DNA of 7,217 bases. It comes from JAWWBS01 sp033720815. Lineage in GTDB: Bacteria; Pseudomonadota; Gammaproteobacteria; Natronospirales; JAJUFS01. The position numbers were made by a program, and so were the translations under genes. Location: positions 1-7,217 of the forward strand of contig JAWWBT010000117.1 of NCBI GenBank assembly GCA_033720815.1, given 5' to 3'. Below are positions 1 to 6,204 of the stretch, piece by piece (position 1 is the stretch's first letter; each line of letters opens with the position of its first letter). The notes below the pieces were generated by a model. It did no database searches, was not told where the DNA came from, and worked only from the letters and a program-made list of their open reading frames with translations.

Positions 1-614
1 ATTGGCGTGTGCGTGACATCGTAATCGTGGCGGTAGGTACGACCCGGAGCAATCACGCGAATCGGTGCGCCGCGCTTCAGCATCGCGCGAATCTGTACCG
101 GTGAAGTATGCGTGCGCAGCAGGCGGCCATCTTCCAGGTAGAAGGTATCCATGTCGGCGCGCGCCGGATGGTCCGGCTTGAAGTTCAGCGCGTCGAAGTT
201 ATGGAAGTCATCTTCGATTTCCGGGCCGGTCTCCACGCCGAAACCCATGCCACGAAACAGTTCGGAGATGCGCTCGATGATGCGCGTTGCAGGATGCAGG
301 CCGCCCGGTGAATGACCGCGACCGGGCAAGGTGACATCCACGGTTTCGCTGGCGAGCTGCTGTTCGAGGGCTTTCGATTCCAGCGCCTGCTTGCGTGCGT
401 CGAGTTCGGCCTGCACGTCCTGCTTGACGGCATTGATCTTCTGGCCGGCGTCACGGCGCTCTTCCGCGGGCAACTTGCCCAGGGATTTCAGCTGCGCGGT
501 GATCGCACCCTTCTTGCCAAGGTAATCGACACGCACCTGGTCAAGTGCCGCAAGATCCTCAGCGGCGGCAATGCGGTCTTTCGCCTCGGCGGCGAGCGAT
601 TCGAGTTCCTGCAC
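1..614 (-). CDS. pheS: Phenylalanyl-tRNA synthetase alpha subunit, 5' part (runs off the left edge)
   Basis: PheS pairs with PheT as a cytoplasmic alpha2beta2 enzyme that attaches phenylalanine to tRNA-Phe; the alpha subunit holds the catalytic core. The first 204 codons are present; the family is usually about 330-340 residues. Residues 1-90 form the charged N-terminal coiled-coil arm, with the typical segment VRVDYLGKKGAIT (28-40). The class II core follows: GGLHP (104-108), TGPEIEDDFHNFDALN (129-144, motif 1 region), HPARADMDTFYL (149-160), then RTHTSPVQIR (167-176) and IAPGRTYRHDYDVTHTP (188-204), the motif 2 region. The start is GTG at 614, six bases after AGGGGA (626-621). No ATG, GTG or TTG occurs in frame in the short stretch between that site and the GTG, and family alignment begins there. 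It lies 158 bases after rplT, behind an intrinsic terminator. Identification is secure; the GTG start is well supported. Confidence 0.96.
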   Translation of the reverse strand, partial: MQELESLAAEAKDRIAAAEDLAALDQVRVDYLGKKGAITAQLKSLGKLPAEERRDAGQKINAVKQDVQAELDARKQALESKALEQQLASETVDVTLPGRGHSPGGLHPATRIIERISELFRGMGFGVETGPEIEDDFHNFDALNFKPDHPARADMDTFYLEDGRLLRTHTSPVQIRAMLKRGAPIRVIAPGRTYRHDYDVTHTP

Positions 615-620
615 CTCGAT

Positions 621-626
621 TCCCCT
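621..626 (-). promoter_or_regulatory. Ribosome binding site of pheS, supporting a GTG start
   Basis: On the minus strand AGGGGA sits six bases before the GTG at 614. It is purine rich, correctly spaced and complementary to the 16S 3' end apart from one position. No ATG, TTG or other GTG stands at a comparable distance in the pheS frame, so this site fixes the start. Confidence 0.75.
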
Positions 627-643
627 GTTCAGAATTCGATACC

Positions 644-661
644 TGCCGGCGATGGCCGGCA
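644..661 (-). other. GC-rich hairpin just upstream of the pheS ribosome binding site
   Basis: The arms TGCCGGC and GCCGGCA are perfectly complementary (7 bp) around a four-base loop, CATC on the transcribed strand. The hairpin begins within the T-rich tail of the upstream terminator (661-701) and ends 17 bases before the AGGGGA site. It has no T-run of its own, so it is unlikely to be a second terminator. It could protect the 5' end of pheS mRNA after cleavage, or take part in alternative folds of the leader. The structure is read directly from the sequence; the role is inferred. Confidence 0.5.
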
Positions 662-701
662 ACAAAAAGAAAGGGGAAAGGACTTCAAAGGCCTTTCCCC
701 T
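661..701 (-). terminator. Intrinsic terminator between rplT and pheS, a likely attenuator
   Basis: On the minus strand AGGGGAAAGG (701-692) pairs perfectly with CCTTTCCCCT (681-672) around a ten-base loop, followed at once by the T-rich tail TTCTTTTTGTT (671-661). This is a textbook rho-independent terminator for leftward transcription. Read rightward, the stem is followed by CTCTGATC, so it acts in one direction only. It lies inside the operon, between rplT and pheS. It must therefore be leaky or conditional, unless pheS has its own promoter downstream, for which I see no room. E. coli also has a terminator at this place, where it attenuates pheST through the phenylalanine-rich leader peptide PheM; no such peptide is visible here. 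Confidence 0.85.
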
Positions 702-716
702 CTCTGATCTTGCTCA

Positions 717-734
717 CTTCACGTTCATGTGAAG
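717..734 (-). other. Small hairpin upstream of the pheS attenuator
   Basis: CTTCAC and GTGAAG form a perfect 6-bp stem around a six-base loop (ATGAAC on the transcribed strand). It lies 38 bases after the rplT stop and 15 bases before the terminator stem. Its left arm, CTTCA, could instead pair with TGAAG in the terminator loop, which would make it part of a switch, but that pairing is only five bases and may be chance. The loop ATG opens a four-codon frame (Met-Asn-Val-Lys, stop) that carries no Phe codon. Confidence 0.35.
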
Positions 735-772
735 CTTGCCCTGCTCTTACCGTGCTTAGGCAGGCTGGCTGT

Positions 773-1129
773 TCAGGACAGGCTGGCCTTGGCCTTCTCA
801 ACCAGCTGGGCAAAGCCGGCCTTGTCGAACACGGCGATATCAGCCAGCACCTTGCGGTCCAGGTTGATGTCCGCCTTCTTCAGGCCGTTCATGAAGCGGC
901 TGTAGGACATGCCGTTGATGCGGGCCGCAGCGTTGATACGCGCGATCCACAGGCGACGGAAAGTCCGCTTCTTGTTGCGACGGTCGCGGTAGGCGTACTG
1001 GCCTGCCTTGATGACCGCCTGCTTGGCAACGCGGAACACCTTGCGGCGTGCGTTGTAGTAACCCTTCGCCTTGCGCAGCACCTTGTTGTGACGTGCGCGG
1101 GCAATGGTACCTCTCTTTACTCGTGCCAT
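773..1129 (-). CDS. rplT: Large-subunit ribosomal protein bL20
   Basis: bL20 binds 23S rRNA early in assembly of the 50S subunit and is needed for its first folding steps. In E. coli it also represses its own operon by binding mRNA upstream of rpmI. The 118-residue product matches the usual length of the family. It opens with the conserved MARVKRG and the basic extension RARHNKVLRKAKGYYNARR (11-29), then RRLWIARINAAARINGMSYS (58-77), ending in the globular C-terminal rRNA-binding part. The start at 1129 follows the rpmI stop by 13 bases, with GGGAG in the gap as ribosome binding site, so the two genes are probably translated together. Nothing is truncated or odd. Confidence 0.98.
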   Translation of the reverse strand: MARVKRGTIARARHNKVLRKAKGYYNARRKVFRVAKQAVIKAGQYAYRDRRNKKRTFRRLWIARINAAARINGMSYSRFMNGLKKADINLDRKVLADIAVFDKAGFAQLVEKAKASLS

Positions 1130-1142
1130 TTCCTATTCTCCC

Positions 1143-1337
1143 TTACGCGTACGGCATCATCTGCTTGACGGACTTCACATCCTTCTCGGCGATCATTTCG
1201 CCGGAACGCAGCTGACGTTTCCGCTTTGCAGACTTCTTGGTGAGAATATGGCGACGATGCGACTGACCGCGCTTGAAGCCCTTGGCCGTAGCCTTGAAGC
1301 GCTTCGCGGCGCCGCGATTTGTCTTGATCTTAGGCAT
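1143..1337 (-). CDS. rpmI: Large-subunit ribosomal protein bL35
   Basis: bL35 is a small basic protein of the 50S subunit. The 64-residue product has the family layout: MPKIKTNRGAAKRFK at the start, then FKRGQSHRRHILTKKSAKRKRQLR (21-44) and a short acidic-basic tail ending in KQMMPYA. Family members are normally about 64-66 residues, so it is complete. The ATG at 1337 is preceded by GGAG at a spacing of seven bases. It sits between infC (90 bases upstream) and rplT (13 bases downstream), the invariant context for this gene. In E. coli, translation of rpmI is the step controlled by bL20; the structured gap upstream here (1338-1427) is where such a site would be expected. Confidence 0.98.
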   Translation of the reverse strand: MPKIKTNRGAAKRFKATAKGFKRGQSHRRHILTKKSAKRKRQLRSGEMIAEKDVKSVKQMMPYA

Positions 1338-1363
1338 TGCTTTCTCCGCATTTCGTTTTCATG

Positions 1364-1413
1364 GATCAACCCCGGTCCGCATACGGTGGGCGGATACGAG
1401 GTGCGTATTGATC
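1364..1413 (-). promoter_or_regulatory. Structured infC-rpmI intergenic leader, possible bL20 control site
   Basis: The 90-base gap between infC and rpmI holds several pairable segments. The outer arms GATCAA (1413-1408) and TTGATC (1369-1364) pair perfectly. Inside them are AATACG/CGTATC-type arms (1408-1394, 5-bp core ATACG/CGTAT) and TCCGC/GCGGA (1394-1376), which compete partly for the same bases. No T-run follows, so it is not a terminator. In E. coli, bL20 represses rpmI by binding a folded site in this part of the operon. The analogy in position is clear, but I cannot show that this fold mimics the bL20 site on 23S rRNA. Confidence 0.4.
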
Positions 1414-1427
1414 GGTTTAGGGTCTGA

Positions 1428-1952
1428 TCAGGACTGCTTCTTCTTCGGCGAGAGGATCATCACCATCTGGCGACCCTCGAGCTTCGGAAACTGTTCGACC
1501 TGCGAAATCTCGGCAAGGTCGTCGCGCACCCGTTCAAGAAGCTTGCGACCGATGTCCTGGTGGAGCATCTCGCGGCCACGGAAACGCAGGGTTACCTTGA
1601 CCTTGTCGTTGGCTTCGATGAAACGTGTCGCGTTGCGCAGCTTGACCTGGTAGTCAGCGTCCTCGGTTGTCGGACGGAACTTGACTTCCTTCAGCTGCGT
1701 CTGCGTCTGTTTCTTCTTCGCTTCCTGTGCCTTCTTCTTCTGCTCGAACAGGTACTTGCCGAAGTCCATGATGCGGCAGACCGGTGGGTCTGCGTTCGGC
1801 GAAACCTCGACGAGATCGAGGCCGGCTTCCGCTGCCATGTCGAGCGCGTCATCCAGGGTACGAATGCCGACCTGCTCTCCGTCCTGATCGATGACTCTTA
1901 CTTTCGAAACCGAGATTTCCCGGTTGCGACGAGCACGTTTTTCAGTAGCGAT
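1428..1952 (-). CDS. infC: Translation initiation factor IF-3, starting on the rare codon ATC
   Basis: IF3 binds the 30S subunit, keeps it apart from 50S and rejects wrong initiator tRNA or start codons. From the ATC at 1952 the product is 174 residues, close to the 180 of E. coli. The N-terminal domain contains RTLDDALDMAAEAGLDLVEV and SPNADPPVCRIMDFGKYL (residues 31-66). A lysine-rich linker follows (EQKKKAQEAKKKQ, 68-80), then the C-terminal ribosome-binding domain with KEVKFRPTTEDADYQVK, TLRFRGREM and EGRQMVMILSPKKK. No in-frame ATG, GTG or TTG exists between the TAA just upstream of ATC and the ATG at 1838; that ATG would delete 38 residues of the conserved N-terminal domain. GGAGG (1965-1961) stands eight bases before ATC. 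In E. coli the AUU start lets IF3 repress itself, and the same logic is expected here. Confidence 0.95.
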   Translation of the reverse strand: MATEKRARRNREISVSKVRVIDQDGEQVGIRTLDDALDMAAEAGLDLVEVSPNADPPVCRIMDFGKYLFEQKKKAQEAKKKQTQTQLKEVKFRPTTEDADYQVKLRNATRFIEANDKVKVTLRFRGREMLHQDIGRKLLERVRDDLAEISQVEQFPKLEGRQMVMILSPKKKQS

Positions 1953-1955
1953 GCG

Positions 1956-3881
1956 TTATTCCTCCAAAACAGAGCGACCGCGGCTCGCGATCTCGGCGGC
2001 AAGTCTTTCGGAAAACTCCGAAACAGGCATCGAGCCCAGGTCCTTGCCACCGCGCGTGCGCACGGCCACCGAATCATTTTCCATCTCGCGATCACCCACT
2101 ACCAGGAGGTAGGGGACTTTCTGCAAGGTGTGCTCGCGGATTTTAAAGCCGATCTTCTCGTTTCTCAAGTCGGTTTCGACCCGAAACCCCTGATTTTTCA
2201 GGGTTTCTGCGATTTTCGCGCAGTATTCGTCCTGCCGGTCGGTAATATTCATCACCACGGCCTGTTTTGGCGCCAGCCACGCCGGCAGGTTTCCGGCGTA
2301 ATGTTCAATCAGGATGCCGATGAAACGCTCCAGCGAACCGAGGATTGCGCGATGCAGCATCACCGGTACCTGCTTGGAACTGTCCTCGGCGACGTAAGTC
2401 GCGCCGAGTCGCTGCGGCATCGAGAAATCCAGCTGCAGGGTACCGAGCTGCCAGTGGCGACCGATGGAATCACGCAGCGTGAATTCGTATTTCGGGCCGT
2501 AGAAAGCGCCCTCACCCGGATTGATGCCGTACTCGATGTTGCGATTCTTCAGCACATCTTCCAGTACGGTTTCGGCCTTGTCCCAGATCTCGTCCGAACC
2601 GACACGCTGTTCCGGTCGGGTCGACAGCTTGACGATGACGTCGGTGAAACCGAAATCCTCGTAAACGGAAAACAGCAGGTCGATGAAATCCGACGCTTCC
2701 TGTTCGATCTGGTCTTCGGTGCAGAAGATGTGCGCATCGTCCTGCACGAAGGCGCGCACGCGCATGAGGCCGTGCAACGTGCCGGACGGTTCGTTGCGCG
2801 TGCAGGAACCGAACTCGGCGAGACGCAACGGCAAGTCGCGATAGCTGTGCAGCTTCGTGTTGTAGACCTGGATATGCCCCGGGCAGTTCATCGGCTTCAC
2901 CGCGTACTCGCGGTTTTCCGATTGCGTGTAGAACATGTCGTCGCCGAACTTGTCCCAGTGACCGGACTTCTCCCACAGGGAGCGATCCATGATCTGCGGC
3001 GTGTTCACTTCCTGGTAGTCGGCCAGGCGCAGGCGCTCGCGAATGTAGTCGCGAATGACGGTATTGATGGTCCAGCCATTCGGGTGCCAGAACACCATGC
3101 CCGGTGATTCTTCCTGGGTGTGGAAGAGATCCAGGGTCTTCGCAAAGCGACGATGGTCACGCTTTTCGGCTTCCTCGAGGCGATGCAGGTATTCCTTGAG
3201 GTCATCCTTCTTCGCCCAGGCAGTGCCGTAGATGCGCTGGAGCATCTCGTTGTTCGAGTCGCCGCGCCAGTATGCGCCGGCCAGCTTCATCAGCTTGAAG
3301 GCCTTCAGCTTGCCGGTATTCGGTACGTGCGGACCGCGGCAGAGGTCGAACCACTCGCCCTGGCGGTAGACGGAAATGGTCTCGTCTTCCGGCAGGTCGC
3401 GAATGATGTCGGCCTTGTACTTCTCGCCCATCTTCTCGAATTCGCGGATCGCCTCGTCGCGCTTCCACACCTCGCGATGCACCTCGAGGTTGCGCTTGGC
3501 GATTTCCTTCATCTTCTTCTCGATCTTCGCAAGATCTTCGGGGGTGAAGGAATTTTCACGGGCGAAATCGTAATAGAAGCCATCCTCGATCACCGGGCCG
3601 ATGGTGACCTGAGTGTCCGGCCACAACTCCTGCACGGCGTGTGCCAGCAGGTGCGCGGTGGAATGGCGGATGATTTCCAGCCCGTCCTCGTCACGGTCCG
3701 TGACGATGGCCAGCTCGGCATCGTTCTCGATGACGTACGAGGTATCGACGAGTTCGCCATTCACCTTGCCAGCCAGTGCGGCCTTGGCGAGACCCGGGCC
3801 GATATCGGCGGCGACGTCATGAACGGAAACAGGCTTGTCGAAACTGCGGACGGAACCGTCCGGAAGGGAAATGCTCGGCAT
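1956..3881 (-). CDS. thrS: Threonyl-tRNA synthetase
   Basis: ThrRS attaches threonine to tRNA-Thr and hydrolyses wrongly made Ser-tRNA-Thr. The 641-residue product matches the E. coli enzyme (642). Domains: TGS-like N1 (about 1-62); editing domain (63-240) with HSTAH (His73, His77) and CRGPH (Cys181, His185); class II catalytic core (about 243-535) with the zinc ligands Cys333 (MNCPGH), His384 (DDAH) and His510 (MLHRA), and motif 2 Arg362 (TRNEPSG); C-terminal anticodon-binding domain (about 536-641) with TDRQDEYCAKIA and EKIGFKIREHTLQKVPY. All key residues are present. The ATG at 3881 is chosen for its AAGGAGG four bases upstream and family alignment; the frame stays open further upstream into the tRNA gene, but that is not coding. 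First gene of the thrS-infC-rpmI-rplT-pheS operon; infC follows its stop by three bases. Confidence 0.98.
   Translation of the reverse strand: MPSISLPDGSVRSFDKPVSVHDVAADIGPGLAKAALAGKVNGELVDTSYVIENDAELAIVTDRDEDGLEIIRHSTAHLLAHAVQELWPDTQVTIGPVIEDGFYYDFARENSFTPEDLAKIEKKMKEIAKRNLEVHREVWKRDEAIREFEKMGEKYKADIIRDLPEDETISVYRQGEWFDLCRGPHVPNTGKLKAFKLMKLAGAYWRGDSNNEMLQRIYGTAWAKKDDLKEYLHRLEEAEKRDHRRFAKTLDLFHTQEESPGMVFWHPNGWTINTVIRDYIRERLRLADYQEVNTPQIMDRSLWEKSGHWDKFGDDMFYTQSENREYAVKPMNCPGHIQVYNTKLHSYRDLPLRLAEFGSCTRNEPSGTLHGLMRVRAFVQDDAHIFCTEDQIEQEASDFIDLLFSVYEDFGFTDVIVKLSTRPEQRVGSDEIWDKAETVLEDVLKNRNIEYGINPGEGAFYGPKYEFTLRDSIGRHWQLGTLQLDFSMPQRLGATYVAEDSSKQVPVMLHRAILGSLERFIGILIEHYAGNLPAWLAPKQAVVMNITDRQDEYCAKIAETLKNQGFRVETDLRNEKIGFKIREHTLQKVPYLLVVGDREMENDSVAVRTRGGKDLGSMPVSEFSERLAAEIASRGRSVLEE
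1961..1965 (-). promoter_or_regulatory. Ribosome binding site of infC, within the end of thrS
   Basis: GGAGG overlaps the last codons of thrS (reading TTG GAG GAA TAA) and sits eight bases before the ATC at 1952. A perfect five-base match at good spacing, with no conventional start codon nearby, argues that ATC is the true start. The overlap also implies translational coupling: ribosomes finishing thrS release three bases from the infC start. Confidence 0.8.
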
Positions 3882-3885
3882 GTTG

Positions 3886-3892
3886 CCTCCTT
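3886..3892 (-). promoter_or_regulatory. Strong ribosome binding site of thrS
   Basis: AAGGAGG is a seven-base match to the 16S 3' end, four bases before the ATG at 3881. It decides the thrS start against upstream in-frame ATG codons, the first of which lies within the tRNA-Val gene. Confidence 0.85.
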
Positions 3893-3915
3893 GGTGGCCG
3901 CTACGAATCGGCCAG

Positions 3916-3921
3916 GTTATA
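3916..3921 (-). promoter_or_regulatory. Possible -10 element of a thrS promoter
   Basis: TATAAC on the minus strand matches the sigma-70 -10 consensus at five of six positions and would start a transcript with a leader of roughly 30 bases before thrS. No convincing -35 hexamer lies 16-18 bases upstream. The region is thus either a weak or activated promoter, or thrS is read from the tRNA-Val promoter through the hairpin at 3952-3979. Confidence 0.3.
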
Positions 3922-3951
3922 CCGGGCCGGATGTTTTCCGACCCCCGATAC

Positions 3952-3979
3952 GACAGGGCACCGCAATGCGGTGCCTGTC
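3952..3979 (-). other. Strong hairpin between tRNA-Val and thrS
   Basis: On the minus strand GACAGGCACCGC pairs with GCGGTGCCCTGTC around an ATT loop: twelve base pairs with a single bulged base. It starts seven bases after the CCA end of the tRNA. The following bases, GTATCGGGGG, include no T-run, so it is not a typical intrinsic terminator in this direction; rightward the tail is TGAATTTGG, also poor. It may bound the tRNA precursor for 3' processing, block exonucleases, or terminate with the help of Rho. The stem is seen directly; the role is inferred. Confidence 0.55.
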
Positions 3980-3985
3980 TGAATT

Positions 3986-4062
3986 TGGTAGGCGCGATTG
4001 GACTCGAACCAACGACCCCCACCATGTCAAGGTGGTGCTCTAACCAGCTGAGCTACGCGCCT
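3986..4062 (-). tRNA. tRNA-Val (anticodon GAC)
   Basis: The 77 bases fold as a complete cloverleaf. The acceptor stem AGGCGCG/CGCGCCT has seven perfect pairs, the D arm is GCTC/GAGC, and the anticodon stem is CCACC/GGTGG with loop TTGACAT and anticodon GAC. The variable loop is GGGTC, and the T arm GTTGG/CCAAT has loop TTCGAGT. The discriminator is A and CCA is encoded (3988-3986). It reads GUC and GUU valine codons. From the D arm to the T arm it is nearly identical to the E. coli tRNA-Val(GAC) gene as I recall it, with the acceptor stem changed but still paired. It is a single gene between uvrB and thrS with its own promoter. I see no attachment-site duplication or integrase. Confidence 0.97.
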
Positions 4063-4075
4063 GAAGAGGTTGCGA

Positions 4076-4104
4076 AAGATACCGGAAGACCCGGTCCTTG
4101 GCAA
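4076..4104 (-). promoter_or_regulatory. Sigma-70 promoter of tRNA-Val
   Basis: On the minus strand TTGCCA (4104-4099, five of six to TTGACA) is followed after exactly 17 bases by TATCTT (4081-4076, four of six to TATAAT). Transcription would start about six or seven bases further on, giving a short leader of some six bases before the mature tRNA end at 4062. Part of the spacer forms the dyad ACCGG-GTCTT-CCGGT (4095-4081). This could be an operator or chance, and it is too short with too poor a tail to serve as a uvrB terminator. Confidence 0.7.
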
Positions 4105-4143
4105 GACATTCGACAGACTTTCACGCCACTTTTTCGCGCTGCA

Positions 4144-6204
4144 TCAGCCCGTCGCGCAATCCGGGTCCATCAGGCCGGTTTCCTTCAGTTCGTGGATTTC
4201 GTCGCGCAGTCGCGCCGCGTGCTCGAATTCCAGGTTCCGTGCCGCCTCGTACATCTCCTGTTCCAGCGACTTCAGCTTCTTCTTCAACTGGTCCTTGGTC
4301 AGGTGCCCGTACTTGCCACTCTCTTCGGCCACCTGTTTCAGCGACTTCTTGTTGATCGGCGCGTTCGATCGCGCGCCTTCCATCACGTTGCCGATGGCCT
4401 TGCGGATACCCTGCGGCGTGATGCCGTGTTCTTCGTTGTAGGCAAGCTGCTTTTCGCGACGGCGAGCCGTTTCGGCAAGGGCTCGCTCTATCGAACCGGT
4501 GCGCTTCTCCGCATAAAGGATCGCCCTGCCCTCCACGTTGCGGGCCGCGCGGCCGATTGTCTGGATCAACGACCCTTCTGAACGAAGGAAACCTTCCTTG
4601 TCCGCATCGAGAATCGCAACCAGTGCGACCTCGGGCATGTCCAGGCCCTCGCGCAACAGGTTGATGCCGACCAGCACATCAAAGACGCCCAGGCGCAGGT
4701 CGCGAATGATTTCCACGCGCTCGACGGTATCGATGTCCGAGTGCAGGTAGCGCACCTTGATGTCATGCTCGGCCAGGTATTCGGTGAGGTCTTCTGCCAT
4801 GCGCTTGGTCAGCGTCGTGACCAGGACACGGTTGCCCGTTTCAACGACCTTGTGCACCTCGGAAAGAAGGTCGTCCACCTGCGTTCGCGCCGGGCGAATC
4901 TCCACTTCCGGGTCGACCAGGCCAGTCGGTCGCACGACCTGCTCGACGATACTGTCGGATTTCTCCTTCTCGTAAGGACCCGGTGTCGCGGAAACGAATA
5001 TCGACTGCGGTGCAAGTCGCTCCCATTCATCAAAACGCAGCGGTCGGTTATCCAGCGCAGACGGAAGGCGAAACCCGTATTCGACCAGCGTTTCCTTGCG
5101 CGAACGGTCACCCTTGTACATGCCGCCAAGCTGCGGAATGGTCACGTGCGATTCGTCGACAACCAGCAATGCGTCGGGCGGCAGGTAATCGAACAGGGTC
5201 GGCGGCGCTTCGCCTGGCTCCCTGCCCGACAGGTGCCGCGAGTAGTTCTCGATGCCCTGGCAGTAACCCAGCTCGAGGATCATCTCGATATCGAACAGCG
5301 TGCGCTGTTCCAGGCGTTGCGCTTCCACCAGCTTGTTGTTGTCGCGCAACTGCTTGAGACGATCCTTCAGCTCGTCCTTGATCAGGTCGACAGCCTTCAG
5401 CAGCTTCTCGCGCGGCGTGACGTAATGGCTGGTCGGGTAAATCGTGAGGCGCGGCGTCTCGCGATCGACGTGACCGGTCAGCGGGTCGAAATACTTGAGG
5501 CTTTCGATCTCGTCATCGAACAGCTCGACGCGAATCGCCTGCTGTTCGTTTTCCGCCGGCATGATGTCGATCACTTCGCCGCGTACGCGGTACGTACCCG
5601 GTGCCAGGTCCATGTCATTGCGCGTGTACTGCAGCTGGGTCAGCCGTTTCAGCATGTCGCGCTGGTCGATCCGCTCGCCCCGCTTCAGGTGCAGCACCAT
5701 CGACAAATACGATTCGGGATCGCCGAGACCGTAGATGGCCGACACGGTTGCAACGATGATGGCGTCGCGACGCTCCAGCAGCGCCTTGGTTGCGGATAGG
5801 CGCATCTGCTCGATGTGGTCGTTGATCGATGCATCCTTCTCGATGAACGTGTCCGACGACGGCACGTACGCTTCCGGCTGGTAGTAGTCGTAGTACGACA
5901 CGAAATACTCGACGGCATTGTTCGGAAAGAATTCCCTGAACTCGCCATAGAGCTGTGCCGCCAGCGTCTTGTTGGGCGCCAGGATCATGGTCGGCCGTTG
6001 CGCATGCTCGATGACATTGGCGATCGAGAAGGTCTTGCCCGAGCCGGTCACGCCCAGCAGCGTCTGCTTCGCCAGGCCGGAATCGATGCCGTCGATCAGG
6101 CCGGCGATCGCCTTCGGCTGGTCACCGGTCGGCTTGTAGTCCGAGACGACCTTGAAGGTGTCGAGGCTGTAGTGCTCGTTCGTGCTCTGGCTGGAATCTG
6201 TCAT
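4144..6204 (-). CDS. uvrB: Excinuclease ABC subunit B (UvrB)
   Basis: UvrB is the damage-verifying ATPase of nucleotide excision repair. UvrA loads it, it clamps one DNA strand at the lesion, then recruits UvrC for incision. The 686-residue product compares with 673 in E. coli. Visible in order: Walker A GVTGSGKT (51-58); beta-hairpin region VSYYDYYQPEAYVP (102-115) that threads between the strands; UvrA-interaction region (about 160-250); Walker B DESH (350-353); motif III SAT (405-407); GINLLREGLDMPE (513-525); motif VI QTIGRAARN (548-556); C-terminal UVR domain (about 644-679) that binds UvrC. All motifs are intact. The N-terminus is about ten residues longer than E. coli's; ATG 6204 is the only usable start before KPTGDQP, though its ribosome site is weak (GAGG 14 bases away). 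It is divergent from the aminotransferase, and no clear terminator follows before the tRNA promoter. Confidence 0.98.
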   Translation of the reverse strand: MTDSSQSTNEHYSLDTFKVVSDYKPTGDQPKAIAGLIDGIDSGLAKQTLLGVTGSGKTFSIANVIEHAQRPTMILAPNKTLAAQLYGEFREFFPNNAVEYFVSYYDYYQPEAYVPSSDTFIEKDASINDHIEQMRLSATKALLERRDAIIVATVSAIYGLGDPESYLSMVLHLKRGERIDQRDMLKRLTQLQYTRNDMDLAPGTYRVRGEVIDIMPAENEQQAIRVELFDDEIESLKYFDPLTGHVDRETPRLTIYPTSHYVTPREKLLKAVDLIKDELKDRLKQLRDNNKLVEAQRLEQRTLFDIEMILELGYCQGIENYSRHLSGREPGEAPPTLFDYLPPDALLVVDESHVTIPQLGGMYKGDRSRKETLVEYGFRLPSALDNRPLRFDEWERLAPQSIFVSATPGPYEKEKSDSIVEQVVRPTGLVDPEVEIRPARTQVDDLLSEVHKVVETGNRVLVTTLTKRMAEDLTEYLAEHDIKVRYLHSDIDTVERVEIIRDLRLGVFDVLVGINLLREGLDMPEVALVAILDADKEGFLRSEGSLIQTIGRAARNVEGRAILYAEKRTGSIERALAETARRREKQLAYNEEHGITPQGIRKAIGNVMEGARSNAPINKKSLKQVAEESGKYGHLTKDQLKKKLKSLEQEMYEAARNLEFEHAARLRDEIHELKETGLMDPDCATG

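Noticed and set aside
615..772. A pheM-like leader peptide gene
   Set aside because: No frame with a start codon and a cluster of Phe codons exists between rplT and the terminator.
1428..1838. A short infC starting at the first in-frame ATG
   Set aside because: It would remove 38 residues of the conserved IF3 N-terminal domain and has no ribosome site as good as the GGAGG before ATC at 1952.
1560..3107. Long open frame on the plus strand (515 codons) opposite infC and thrS
   Set aside because: It lies antisense to two certain genes and crosses their junction. It has no recognisable domain or good ribosome site, and is explained by the GC-biased third positions of thrS leaving stops rare on the other strand.
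3882..4025. A 48-residue N-terminal extension of thrS
   Set aside because: The frame is open, but it starts inside the tRNA-Val gene, and family alignment together with AAGGAGG places the start at 3881.
3986..4062. tRNA-Val as an integration site for a mobile element
   Set aside because: The tRNA is intact, no repeat of its 3' end was noticed in the window, there is no integrase, and both flanks are core genes.
4741..5799. 352-codon open frame on the plus strand opposite uvrB
   Set aside because: It is antisense to a complete, highly conserved uvrB, with no family resemblance and a composition typical of a shadow frame.
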